A stretch of DNA of 64,000 bases from Robinsoniella sp. (GTDB lineage Bacteria > Bacillota > Clostridia > Lachnospirales > Lachnospiraceae), in the NCBI GenBank assembly GCA_023664735.1, contig JAMPFB010000002.1:1-64000 (forward strand), in the 5' to 3' direction. The notes beneath the pieces were generated by a model, which saw nothing but the letters and a program-made list of their open reading frames with translations, was not told the DNA's origin and ran no database searches. Each line of letters begins with the position of its first letter. Positions within the stretch are counted from its first letter, which is position 1. Position numbers and translations under genes: made by a program. Below, piece after piece: positions 26,227 to 33,931 of this stretch.

Positions 26227-27624
26227 TTGAAAAAAGACATATTCCGCCTGTGTGTAACAAACTTAATAAAGATGATGGTTGGTGTTATCGTCGCATTTAT
26301 TATCCCAATGATGCTATCGGTAGAGCAATATGGTTATTTAAAGTTATATCAATTTTATGCGACATATCTGGGGATATCGCATTTAGGGTTTTGTGATGGA
26401 ATATATTTGGAATATGGCGGAGCCAATGCAGAAGAGATTTGTAAAAAGAAGATTTCACGTGAAAACAGCACACTGTTTCTATATGAGCTGGCAGTTGCAA
26501 CGTGTTTTATAGTAATAGGAATTGCAAATAAAAATTTTATTGTTTTTTCTTTGGGGATGACTGTTATACCTGCTGCTTTGTTTACGTTTTATACATATAT
26601 ATATCAGGCGGCAGGGGAATTAAAAAAATATACCTGGATAATGAATTGTTCAACATGTATCAACCTGCTAATGCATGTGGGGCTGATACTTATGGGAGTG
26701 GATGATTACAGAGTGTATATAGTGGCGTCTTGTTTGATGCAATGGCTGTCTTTCCTTTTGGGGGCGCTTTCTTTCATAAAAAATAAGTGGATAGGCTTCA
26801 GTGGATTTTCAGTCACTATATTTTACAAATTTGTCAAAATGGGAATATTGTTGATGATTGGAAATTTTGCATACACAATATTTTTAGGGATAGATAAGTG
26901 GTTTATTAAATTTACAATGGGCATTACCGAGTTTTCCCTGTATTCCTTTAGTGCGCAGATGTTACTGTTTGTCAATATGTTTGTCTCACCTGTTGCTATG
27001 ACATTGTACAGCAATATAAGCAGAAGGAAAAGTCAGAATTTTGAGATCCGGATAAGAAAAATACTGGTCGTTATTCTTATGAGTATGCCTATGGCAATAT
27101 ATGCCATAGAGTTTATTGTGAATAAGTTTATCGGGCAATATTCAACCGCAATCAATATTATTTCAGTCCTGATGATTACCCAGATTTTTTTAGTAATAAA
27201 TACCGCTGTTTTTGTAAATTTGTATAAGGCATATCACAGACAAAGGGATTACTTCCTACGTATGTGCATGGCGCTTATAGTTGCACTTGTGTTAGATATA
27301 GTAGTGGCTGTAAAAAATCCAGATATGATGAGTTATGCTATTGCGACATTATTGAGCTGTTTGGTATGGCTGATTATGAATATGAGCTGCTTTCGCTATA
27401 TGTTTCCCTCAAAATATGAAATTGCTTTCGTAATATTTTTGTTAGGAGCCCATATAGGAATCAGGCGGTTTGATTTGTGGCTGCGAATGGTGGTATATGG
27501 TTTGCTTTATATTGTTATGGTTCATATTTGCATGAAAGACGTTTGGGACTATCTGATGGGTCAGGTAAAAAATGTAGTAAAGAAGATAGAACGGTTAAAG
27601 TTCTTTATAGTGAAAAACATATAA
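26227..27624 (+). CDS. Polysaccharide flippase, Wzx-like
   Basis: A 465-residue membrane protein with about 12-14 helices of the MATE-like/PST exporter superfamily (KMMVGVIVAFIIPMMLSVEQYG at the start, FSAQMLLFVNMFVSPVA in the middle). It would move the lipid-linked repeat unit across the membrane for Wzy. It starts with TTG at 26227, with AGGGG about 8 bases upstream, and is the last gene of the capsule operon. Confidence 0.88.
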   Translation: MKKDIFRLCVTNLIKMMVGVIVAFIIPMMLSVEQYGYLKLYQFYATYLGISHLGFCDGIYLEYGGANAEEICKKKISRENSTLFLYELAVATCFIVIGIANKNFIVFSLGMTVIPAALFTFYTYIYQAAGELKKYTWIMNCSTCINLLMHVGLILMGVDDYRVYIVASCLMQWLSFLLGALSFIKNKWIGFSGFSVTIFYKFVKMGILLMIGNFAYTIFLGIDKWFIKFTMGITEFSLYSFSAQMLLFVNMFVSPVAMTLYSNISRRKSQNFEIRIRKILVVILMSMPMAIYAIEFIVNKFIGQYSTAINIISVLMITQIFLVINTAVFVNLYKAYHRQRDYFLRMCMALIVALVLDIVVAVKNPDMMSYAIATLLSCLVWLIMNMSCFRYMFPSKYEIAFVIFLLGAHIGIRRFDLWLRMVVYGLLYIVMVHICMKDVWDYLMGQVKNVVKKIERLKFFIVKNI

Positions 27625-27698
27625 AATGAAAAGGATTTTCTGACTAAAATATATAAACGGAAATATAAAAAACAGCTTGCAGTAATTTTTTCTCTCTT

Positions 27699-27737
27699 AG
27701 CTGCCCAATGAATACGTGCAAGGGTATTCGGGCAGCT
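27699..27737 (+). ncRNA. Structured hairpin motif with GTGCAAGG loop, copy 1
   Basis: Outer stem AGCTGCCC (27699-27706)/GGGCAGCT (27730-27737), inner stem GAATAC (27710-27715)/GTATTC (27724-27729), loop GTGCAAGG (27716-27723). A CTTGC upstream (about 27676-27680) could pair with GCAAG of the loop. The same layout recurs at 28666-28701 with a compensatory change in the outer stem. It may be a terminator-like 3' element of the capsule operon, a leader of the gene at 27822, or part of a repeat. Confidence 0.5.
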
Positions 27738-27821
27738 GCCCTTTTAACCTGCGGCAGAAGAGAATGAAAAAATTTTAAAATAGATATAGGACAAAACTTT
27801 ATTGAAAAAAGGTAAAAAATT

Positions 27822-28595
27822 ATGAAAAATAAAAAGTCTGGAAGAAAACGGATAAGAATATTATCGCTGCTTCTGCTTTGCGCAGCATTCTTCTTATGCA
27901 AAACAGTGTCATATGCATACACGGAAGAAGAAAAAGAAGCAGCAAAAGCATGGCTTTCGGCAAATGGCTATTCGCCGGATGCCAGTGGGGCGGCACAGGC
28001 ATATCAGGATTATCTGGATGGAAAGTTTGATTCCATACCGGAACAGGAAGATATAGAACCGGATTCTTCAACCATAGCGCCAAAAGCAAACGAAGCAGAG
28101 GCAGGGAAAGATAAGGGAAAGGAAGATAGTGGAAAAGACAATTTGGAAGATAAAAATAAAGAAAAGCCGGATAAAGATTTGATAAAAACAAACGAACAGA
28201 ATGCAGGATGGGATTCGGATGCGGAAAATAGCAGGCAGGAAACAACTCAGGGGCAGGATGTGAAAGAACCAACTGGAGAGAAACAGGAAATTGGTACGGA
28301 AACAATACCCATACAGGAGCAGCCACAGGCACAAGATTTGGAAGAAATGTTAAAGCAGCTGGCAGAAAGCATGGAAGCAATGCAGGAGCAAAATGATTAT
28401 GAAAACAATCCTGCAACTTCGAAATCCGGTATAAGCGGCAATGAAACACAGGAAGATAAAGACATTCAGACGGTAGAAGGAGAATTTCATCCCCAAAAAA
28501 TAAACAGGAATGCTTTTATTGTATGGGCACTGTTCTTTGTAAGCGTATTGAGTATTATGGGGATTGTCTATTTAGTTGGAAACAGGTATAAATAA
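27822..28595 (+). CDS. Acidic membrane-tethered surface protein, unknown function
   Basis: A 257-residue orphan. It has an N-terminal signal or anchor (RILSLLLLCAAFFLCKTVSYA, residues about 11-32), then a short folded-looking segment (YTEEEKEAAKAWLSANGYSP), and a long low-complexity acidic and Lys/Glu/Gln-rich stalk (about 70-230). A C-terminal membrane helix (ALFFVSVLSIMGIVYLV) ends in a short basic tail. The topology suggests a surface protein held by its C-terminus. No domain was recognised. Confidence 0.75.
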   Translation: MKNKKSGRKRIRILSLLLLCAAFFLCKTVSYAYTEEEKEAAKAWLSANGYSPDASGAAQAYQDYLDGKFDSIPEQEDIEPDSSTIAPKANEAEAGKDKGKEDSGKDNLEDKNKEKPDKDLIKTNEQNAGWDSDAENSRQETTQGQDVKEPTGEKQEIGTETIPIQEQPQAQDLEEMLKQLAESMEAMQEQNDYENNPATSKSGISGNETQEDKDIQTVEGEFHPQKINRNAFIVWALFFVSVLSIMGIVYLVGNRYK

Positions 28596-28597
28596 AT

Positions 28598-28753
28598 ATG
28601 GATGAAATTCTGAATGCTATTCAAGAAATATTAGCAATGCTTGCGATTATTTTTTCTCCTGCAAGCTGTCCGCAGGAATACGTGCAAGGGTATTCGGACA
28701 GACCGCCTGAGTGTATTCCTGAAAAATACAGAGCATTTCCCGGCATACCGTAA
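28598..28753 (+). CDS. Possible 51-residue small protein overlapping hairpin copy 2
   Basis: An ATG 2 bases after the previous stop opens a 51-codon frame. It has a hydrophobic N-terminal helix (ILNAIQEILAMLAIIF) and a tail rich in Pro, Cys and Tyr (SCPQEYVQGYSDRPPEC). The ribosome site is weak. The EYVQGYS portion is encoded by the same hairpin that occurs at 27.7 kb, where the frame is closed by a stop just upstream. It is therefore uncertain whether this is a gene or a reading frame across a structured repeat. Confidence 0.3.
   Translation: MDEILNAIQEILAMLAIIFSPASCPQEYVQGYSDRPPECIPEKYRAFPGIP
28666..28701 (+). ncRNA. Structured hairpin motif with GTGCAAGG loop, copy 2
   Basis: Outer stem CTGTCC (28666-28671)/GGACAG (28696-28701), inner stem GAATAC (28676-28681)/GTATTC (28690-28695), loop GTGCAAGG (28682-28689). 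Compared with copy 1, the outer stem changes from CTGCCC/GGGCAG to CTGTCC/GGACAG, a compensated substitution. Upstream CTTGC (about 28640-28644) is again present. A further hairpin, CATTTCCCG/CGGGAAAATG, follows at about 28734-28767. The rest of 28754-28810 is AT-rich without a gene. Confidence 0.5.
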
Positions 28754-28810
28754 TAGACGGGAAAATGATAAAATACCGAAAAATAAAATTTGGAATATAG
28801 AACAAAACGC

Positions 28811-28839
28811 TTGACAAGTGAAAGAGTCATTGTTATGAT
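28811..28839 (+). promoter_or_regulatory. Strong sigma-A promoter for Rpn gene
   Basis: TTGACA at 28811-28816 and TATGAT at 28834-28839 with a 17-base spacer. It lies 137 bases upstream of the start codon, leaving a long 5' leader. Confidence 0.8.
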
Positions 28840-28975
28840 TATAGACAACATATCTGGGAAATTTCTATGTTATTTCAACAAAACTCCCCTATATGCAAAG
28901 TAAATACAGGGGAGAAGAGCGGCAGAGGAAACAAGTGGTGCACAGGTTTCTCCCACAGGATGAAAGGAGAAGTCT

Positions 28976-29941
28976 ATGATACTGCAAAAGACGTATTTGT
29001 CCGGCGCTCTCGACAGGCTGGATAATAACAGGGCACGGTATGATGATTGTGTGAAATGCCTTCTGGCAGATCAACAGGTTCTGGCAAGGATCTTAAAGCA
29101 CACAGTGTCAGAGTTTGCTGATGAAGAGATTGATACTATTATGAAGTGCATTGGGGAACCAACAGTTTCCGTAGCTGCTTCAGGAGAGTCTTATCAGACA
29201 TATACAGAGAGCGTGGCTGCAGAAGATAATGATGTGCGGGATGGAAAGATTATTTATGATATAAGATTTCCGGCATATATTCCTGACGGTGGCATAAAAA
29301 TTTTGGTCAACATAGAGGCGCAAAATTGTACCGGCAAGTCAAAACTAAAATATCGTCTTGGAAACCGCATCGTATATTACATGGCAAGGATGATATCCTC
29401 TCAGAAGAACACAGAGTTCATAGGTTCTGATTATGATAATATCAAGAAGGTTTATAGCATCTGGATATGCATGGATGCCAAGGATGGAGGCGATTCTATC
29501 GTTAGCATCGGATTTGATGAAAAGGTGTTATATGGCATGCCGGAGTGGAGACCGGATGTGGACTTGGTGCAGGGAACCATCATCAATATCAGGAAGAGAG
29601 CCTCGGCTGTAAAATCACGAAATGAACTGATAGGGATGTTAGAAGAGCTTTTGTCAAGTGATGACAGCTATATAAAGAAGCGCAGGCTTGAGGAAAACTA
29701 TGGCATCAAGATGACAGTGGAAATGGAAGGGAGAGAGCGGGATATGTGCAATCTGAGTGAACTGATATGGGAAGAAGGCATGGAAAAAGGCATGGAAAAA
29801 GGCATGGAAAAAGGCATGGAAAAAGCTGTGCTGGATGCTATGCAAAAGATGGTGAGAAAGCTGGGCGTGACGGCGGAACAGGCAATGGATATCCTGGAGG
29901 TGCCAAAGGAGGAGCGGAAGAGGATCTTGCGGCAGATATAA
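28976..29941 (+). CDS. Rpn-family recombination-promoting nuclease/transposase-like
   Basis: A 321-residue PD-(D/E)XK protein of the Rpn/YhgA-like family. The nuclease core shows Asp95 in KIIYDIRF and Glu114/Gln116 in ILVNIEAQ, followed by KYRLGNRIVYYMARM. Rpn proteins are DNA endonucleases that raise RecA-independent recombination. The C-terminus has four MEKG repeats encoded by near-identical 12-base units (29776-29823), a known hallmark of this family's variable tail, and ends in a helical bundle. It has a GGAG ribosome site and its own promoter, and stands alone in the accessory region. Confidence 0.88.
   Translation: MILQKTYLSGALDRLDNNRARYDDCVKCLLADQQVLARILKHTVSEFADEEIDTIMKCIGEPTVSVAASGESYQTYTESVAAEDNDVRDGKIIYDIRFPAYIPDGGIKILVNIEAQNCTGKSKLKYRLGNRIVYYMARMISSQKNTEFIGSDYDNIKKVYSIWICMDAKDGGDSIVSIGFDEKVLYGMPEWRPDVDLVQGTIINIRKRASAVKSRNELIGMLEELLSSDDSYIKKRRLEENYGIKMTVEMEGRERDMCNLSELIWEEGMEKGMEKGMEKGMEKAVLDAMQKMVRKLGVTAEQAMDILEVPKEERKRILRQI
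29776..29823 (+). repeat. Tandem 12-base repeats in rpn-like gene
   Basis: Four copies of GGCATGGAAAAA in phase, encoding (GMEK)n. Gain or loss of units would keep the frame, so length variation would change only the linker length. Confidence 0.85.
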
Positions 29942-30179
29942 GCTGTACGTAGTTTTTTGCAACCGCCCTGTATCAGGCAATACAAGCTACGGGTTTGTCA
30001 GGCAAAATATAAAAATACAGGTCTGGCAGTGCCGTTTCTGTTACATCATATGGGCAGGCTTCCATATTAACCCCTGTGGAAAGCGGCTTTCAGCTTTTGG
30101 GTGGCATCTTACATTTCTTAACTAACTGACATTAGTGGCTGAACTGCTGCACGAATAAAAACGAAATATAAAAAAAATA

Positions 30180-30208
30180 TTGACTTTTTACCGAATTCGC
30201 AATATTAT
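30180..30208 (+). promoter_or_regulatory. Sigma-A promoter of coiled-coil gene
   Basis: TTGACT at 30180-30185 and TATTAT at 30203-30208, spacer 17 bases, 43 bases ahead of the start codon. The rest of 29942-30179 shows no gene or clear structure. Confidence 0.75.
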
Positions 30209-30250
30209 ATAAAAACAAGTAATCAAGGAGCCAAAAAGGAGTGAGCTGCA

Positions 30251-30718
30251 ATGACGTTAACAAATGAGGATTTACAGTCAATCGCCACATTATTAGAACC
30301 CATCTACAACCATTTAGAGGGGGTGGATAATCGACTGGAAGGCATGGACAATCGACTAGACGGTATGGATAGCCGTTTGGACAGTATGGATAGCCGTTTG
30401 GACAGTATGGATGGCCGTTTAGACGGCATGGACAATCGACTAGACAGTATGGATAGCCGTTTAGACGGCATGGACAATCGACTAGACAGTATGGATAGCC
30501 GCTTAGATGGTATGGACAACCAGCTAAATGAGATGAATAATCGTCTGGAAAAAGTAGAATCTCAGGTATCTGCTCTAAGGGCAGGTCAGATAGAAGTAAG
30601 AAAAGAAATTAAAGAAGTGGACATTAAGGTTGGTCTTACCTATCAGCTTGCGTTAGACGCATGGGGAACCAGTACAGAAAATAGAAAGTGGCTGGAAGAG
30701 GGATCGGGTACCGGATAA
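30251..30718 (+). CDS. Heptad-repeat coiled-coil protein
   Basis: A 155-residue protein. After a short N-terminal helix (LTNEDLQSIATLLEPIYNHL) come about eleven near-identical 7-residue units of the form (G/S)MD(N/S)RLD, residues about 24-100, with Met and Leu at the core positions of a long parallel coiled coil. A less regular helix (RLEKVESQVSALRAGQ) and a C-terminal segment follow. There is no membrane helix or known domain. Expressed alone from its own promoter and terminator. It may be a scaffold or fibre-like multimer; the family is common in clostridia but has no known function to me. Confidence 0.75.
   Translation: MTLTNEDLQSIATLLEPIYNHLEGVDNRLEGMDNRLDGMDSRLDSMDSRLDSMDGRLDGMDNRLDSMDSRLDGMDNRLDSMDSRLDGMDNQLNEMNNRLEKVESQVSALRAGQIEVRKEIKEVDIKVGLTYQLALDAWGTSTENRKWLEEGSGTG
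30320..30535 (+). repeat. 21-base tandem repeats encoding heptads
   Basis: About ten copies of a 21-base unit alternate two variants, GACAATCGACTAGACAGTATG-like (here split by register) and GATAGCCGTTTGGACAGTATG-like. Some neighbouring pairs are identical at the base level, which indicates recent duplication. Units are in frame, so copy-number change would simply lengthen the coiled coil. Confidence 0.85.
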
Positions 30719-30740
30719 GAAATATATCAAAAAAGTAAAG

Positions 30741-30769
30741 AAGGCGAGGCTGCTTACCTCGTCTTTTTT
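30741..30769 (+). terminator. Rho-independent terminator after coiled-coil gene
   Basis: GGCGAGG and CCTCGTC form a stem (one G-U pair) around TGCTTA, followed by TTTTTT. Bases 30770-31044 hold no further recognisable gene or site. Confidence 0.85.
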
Positions 30770-31044
30770 GCAATCTGCCTGTACCGGTCAATCTGCATTC
30801 TTTCATTTATATCAATCAGTAAAAACAGATAGTCAAAATTGATGAAAAATATTTTTCATAAAATACTGAAGAAAGGTTATAAAACTGCATGATAAATCAG
30901 AAATCGGTTTACGTTATGACTGTATAAGGATATAACGAAAGACTTGGGAATGAGCGGAAAATCAGATGAAAAAATAATTACAATGACATATGAAGGGAAT
31001 GATGTGAAACAATCTGCTTTTTATCATATGTGGAAAGGATGGCT

Positions 31045-31623
31045 ATGAAAAAGAATATCAGAACAATAATACTGTTGGTTTTAATCATTGTTGCCGTTCC
31101 ATTATTGTTAGAATTTTTAGTATTTGATAATAATATTCCATCATTTGTTTCTAATGATGGATGGGCTGGTTTTTTTGGATCATATATCGGGGCGATAATT
31201 GGGGCTGTTACAACATATGTTACCGTGAATTTAGAAATAAAAAATAATGAAAAAATCAGAAAAGAAGAGACACAAAGGGAGTTTAGGCCATATTTGTATT
31301 TCAGGGCAGAGGAAATCAATGAGAAAGAGAGAAAGGTTGATGTGATTTTAAATAATTTTGGAAAATATGCAGCATGTGATATAAAGGCATATATAGTCAG
31401 CGGGGGGAAGAGACATCTGGCTTGGAATCAGCATTTCTGCATAGGGGGAAATAGTAACTTTCAGCTGTTTATTGCGCTTTTGACCAATAGCGATGATTAT
31501 TACATATATGAGTTTAAAGATATTTTGGGACGTAAATATGAACAAATAGTCCGGGTTTGTATAAAAGATGATGATATTTATTTGATGGATTTTTATTCTG
31601 AGGAACCGGTTTTGATTGAGTGA
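31045..31623 (+). CDS. Two-helix membrane protein, unknown function
   Basis: A 192-residue protein with a membrane helix at about 5-25 (TIILLVLIIVAVPLLLEFLV), a second hydrophobic stretch around WAGFFGSYIGAIIGAVTTYVTV (about 43-65), a short coiled region, and a C-terminal beta-rich domain of about 110 residues. The GSYIGAIIGA segment is common in small putative membrane proteins of defence or phage islands. The ATG at 31045 has AAAGG 6 bases upstream; in-frame starts at 31030 (GTG) and 31039 are weaker. Function not recognised. Confidence 0.7.
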   Translation: MKKNIRTIILLVLIIVAVPLLLEFLVFDNNIPSFVSNDGWAGFFGSYIGAIIGAVTTYVTVNLEIKNNEKIRKEETQREFRPYLYFRAEEINEKERKVDVILNNFGKYAACDIKAYIVSGGKRHLAWNQHFCIGGNSNFQLFIALLTNSDDYYIYEFKDILGRKYEQIVRVCIKDDDIYLMDFYSEEPVLIE

Positions 31624-31625
31624 AT

Positions 31626-31837
31626 GGAATTTCGTAACAGTTCGGTCCACAGGCGCAGAGGAAGGACCACATAGAGCATGTTTTCTAAAGGAGCCCTTAT
31701 AAAAACGCCAGCGCTTAGCGAGGTATTTTCGAGCTTAGCACTGTTGCGTTTTTATAGAGCGAGAGCGTGGCGACGTAGAAAACATGCTCTATGTGGTCCT
31801 TGCTCTGCGCCTGTGGGCTGAACTGTTACGAAATTCC
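31626..31837. repeat. Long hairpin element with conserved core, copy A
   Basis: Left arm 31626-31686 and right arm 31777-31837 (61 bases each) are reverse complements except at three positions, two of which would be G-U pairs in RNA. The 90-base core contains ATAAAAACGC/GCGTTTTTAT closing an imperfect hairpin, plus GAGCGAGAGCGTGG. The core is almost identical, in opposite orientation, to that of copy B at 34491-34686, while the arms differ in the middle. It directly follows the stop of the gene ending at 31623. Confidence 0.92.
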
Positions 31838-31858
31838 GTGTATTTTATGAAAATATAG

Positions 31859-31887
31859 CTGACAACTATACAAATCTATGATACTAT
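31859..31887 (+). promoter_or_regulatory. Probable sigma-A promoter
   Basis: CTGACA at 31859-31864 and TACTAT at 31882-31887 with 17-base spacing, 62 bases upstream of the next start codon and just outside the hairpin element. Confidence 0.55.
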
Positions 31888-31948
31888 AAATACATTAGGG
31901 AGTAGAGCAAAATGAGAAAACAATTAAAAGATAAAAAGGAGAACGCTC

Positions 31949-32314
31949 ATGGAATTTATAGAAAGAAAAAGAATTTTATTTTTGGGTCTGCCTTGGACAT
32001 TTACAAAATATACCGTAAAAGAGGATATAATAAACATAAAATCAGGTCTTTTAAAAACCATTGAGGATGACTGCTATATGTATAAGGTTCAGGACGTACA
32101 ATTAGAGACCACCTTGCTTGAGAGGATGTTTGGACTTGGCACGGTAGTATGTTTTACCGGAGACAGCACCCATCAGAAATTATGCCTGGTACATATCAAA
32201 AATGCAAAAGCGGTAAAAGACTTTATTTTGGAAGCTTCCGAAGCCGCAAGAATGAAAAGGAGAACCTTAAATACTCTGGATATTGGAAGTATGGCTGTAG
32301 ACGATTTGGATTAA
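31949..32314 (+). CDS. Small bacterial PH-domain-like protein
   Basis: A 121-residue protein with the strand pattern of a bacterial pleckstrin-homology (bPH2/DUF304) domain: KYTVKEDIINIKSGLLKTIEDDCYMYKVQDVQLE, then GTVVCFT, then LVHIKNAKAVKDFIL. There are no membrane helices, unlike most family members. Ribosome site AAAAGGAG. It converges with the regulator gene at 32322, with 7 bases between stops. Confidence 0.7.
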   Translation: MEFIERKRILFLGLPWTFTKYTVKEDIINIKSGLLKTIEDDCYMYKVQDVQLETTLLERMFGLGTVVCFTGDSTHQKLCLVHIKNAKAVKDFILEASEAARMKRRTLNTLDIGSMAVDDLD

Positions 32315-32321
32315 GGTTTTA

Positions 32322-32822
32322 TCATCTCTGGCATGTTTCGCAATTCTCCAAATACTTCATTGCCCATAGCTTCAGCGCCTGGGCGTTTTCGGAAATGCGC
32401 TCTAGTGAGTCTAAAACAGAATGAAACTCTGGCTTTTCAGAGTCGTCAATAATGCCATCAGCAGCAATTTTAATCAGGCTGCTTCTTAGCTCGTCAATGT
32501 TTGTAGTGGAACCAAGCACCTTTAGAATCAGTCGGTCAAACTCTGTAATGTTTACTTCCTGAATGGTCAGCTTGCCTATAGGGCATTCTCTGGCGCAATA
32601 TTGGTTGCAAAGCTCTGGCATATGATAAGCCCTTGATAAAGCAAGAACTTCTTCCGGATAGGGGATTACAGTGCCAAGTTCAATTCTGGCAAGTCTGGTG
32701 CGGTCTATTCCCATTGCTTCAGCAGCAGCTTCCCTGCTACTGAAAATATCGTTTTCTTTGGCAGCCTCATAACGTGCGATACAGAACACGTTATCGGCTG
32801 CTTTCGTGGCTTTTTTACCCAT
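32322..32822 (-). CDS. XRE-type helix-turn-helix regulator with C-terminal helical domain
   Basis: A 166-residue protein with a Cro/C1-like domain (about 18-70; SREAAAEAMGIDRTRLARIE), then a Cys-containing linker (CNQYCAREC) and a helical C-terminal region. It resembles small phage- or island-encoded regulators. Three or four Cys in the linker could bind metal. It has GGGAG upstream, and minus-strand TATAAT sequences at about 32873-32879 could be its -10. Confidence 0.8.
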   Translation of the reverse strand: MGKKATKAADNVFCIARYEAAKENDIFSSREAAAEAMGIDRTRLARIELGTVIPYPEEVLALSRAYHMPELCNQYCARECPIGKLTIQEVNITEFDRLILKVLGSTTNIDELRSSLIKIAADGIIDDSEKPEFHSVLDSLERISENAQALKLWAMKYLENCETCQR

Positions 32823-32922
32823 ATATTTTTATCTCCCTGTCATATAAAGTATCATTTAAAGATGATTATAATGATTATAGCACATATGAAAAAAAGATAA
32901 AAGACGACACAGGAAAGACATA

Positions 32923-33026
32923 GGAATCAATTTTCAATAACAGTTCAGCCCACAGCGCAGAGTGGAGTTCCCACAGAGCATGTTTTCTGCATCTGTGGAC
33001 GGAACTGTTACTGAAAATTGATTTCC
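32923..33026. repeat. Hairpin element with deleted core, copy C
   Basis: Outer arms 32923-32955 and 32993-33026 are reverse complements over about 33 bases with a few differences. They share TAACAGTTC-x4-CCACAG with copies A and B. The inside keeps CCCACAGAGCATGTTTTCT from one inner arm but lacks the conserved core and the matching inner arm. The outermost AATCAATTTTCA is unique to this copy yet is inverted on both sides. The remaining 33027-33165 has no gene. Confidence 0.85.
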
Positions 33027-33165
33027 GTGAAAGAAAGTTTGGAAGATCCGGAGTTGGAAGAAAATAATGAAGAAAGGATGATGTGCAGTCTGTCCGCTTC
33101 TTCCAACTGCAGGCTGTAGGAATATTAATGATTGGGACAGCGGCGTAAGGAGCTTACGTAGTGCA

Positions 33166-33918
33166 ATGGATGTAAAAATGAAGATTTGTCCGTGGTGTGG
33201 GAATGAAATGGAGGATTTTGTTTCTAGGTGCAGCAAATGTGGCGAGGAAATGGGAAACGACAATACAGCATCAATGTATAATACAAGTGGCATGTATGAT
33301 AACAATAGCTATAGTGGAAGCAGTAATGGCATGTACGATAACAGCAGCTATGATGGGGACGGTATGTATGGCAGCGTTCATTCAGTATATCCTGTTAACA
33401 AGAGTTTGCAGAGAAAGCAAGCGAAGGGCGGCAATTTCCTAATAGGTGTTCTTATTTTGGGAATTTTGCTGGTGGTTTTTGTATTGCCTAGGATGAATGA
33501 GAAAAAAAAGTACGAACCGTTAGTTCATAACGTAGTCGATACCCTTATGAATGATACGGCAGATGCAGTTTATTCGAAATACGGGTTTGTTGATTACAAT
33601 AAAGCTCCGGGTTATATAAAAAGCCAAGATGAAGATGCAGGATTCAGACTAACGGTAGATACAGAGATAAAAAGCATCTCAAGGTTGTCTGGTAAAAAAA
33701 AGGAGACGGCTATTGCAGAAGCAGAGAGCTTAGCCTTGTTCTTTGAGGCAGGGGATTATTTTGATGCAAAAAGCATTGATAAAGTAGTACGTGTGAAAGT
33801 AAAAATGAAACTATCTTATGGTGGAACAGAGTTCAATGTAGATAAGGATACAATACAGATTGATTTTGTTAAGGTAAAGGGGAAAAGCGATATAAAGGTG
33901 TTGCAAATCAGATTTTAA
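33166..33918 (+). CDS. Zinc-ribbon membrane protein, unknown function
   Basis: A 250-residue protein. The N-terminal zinc ribbon has CPWCG and CSKCG (about residues 8-28), and a Gly/Ser/Asn/Tyr-rich linker carries GMYDN(N/S)SY repeats (about 38-80). One membrane helix follows (GGNFLIGVLILGILLVVFVL, about 90-110), then a C-terminal extracytoplasmic alpha/beta domain. The layout matches the widespread zinc-ribbon, linker, TM and sensor-like domain proteins of Firmicutes; no function is assigned. A strong terminator follows. Confidence 0.8.
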   Translation: MDVKMKICPWCGNEMEDFVSRCSKCGEEMGNDNTASMYNTSGMYDNNSYSGSSNGMYDNSSYDGDGMYGSVHSVYPVNKSLQRKQAKGGNFLIGVLILGILLVVFVLPRMNEKKKYEPLVHNVVDTLMNDTADAVYSKYGFVDYNKAPGYIKSQDEDAGFRLTVDTEIKSISRLSGKKKETAIAEAESLALFFEAGDYFDAKSIDKVVRVKVKMKLSYGGTEFNVDKDTIQIDFVKVKGKSDIKVLQIRF

Positions 33919-33931
33919 GAAAAGCAAATGG

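Noticed and set aside
29767..29952. Open frame encoding (RHGK)n on the plus strand
   Set aside because: A shifted frame of the 12-base repeats in the rpn-like gene.
30304..30519. Minus-strand open frame with Ser-Arg-Leu-Ser repeats
   Set aside because: It is the antisense shadow of the 21-base repeats in the coiled-coil gene; repeats keep several frames open.
30320..30535. CRISPR-like regular repeats
   Set aside because: The units are contiguous 21-mers with no spacers, in frame with a protein.
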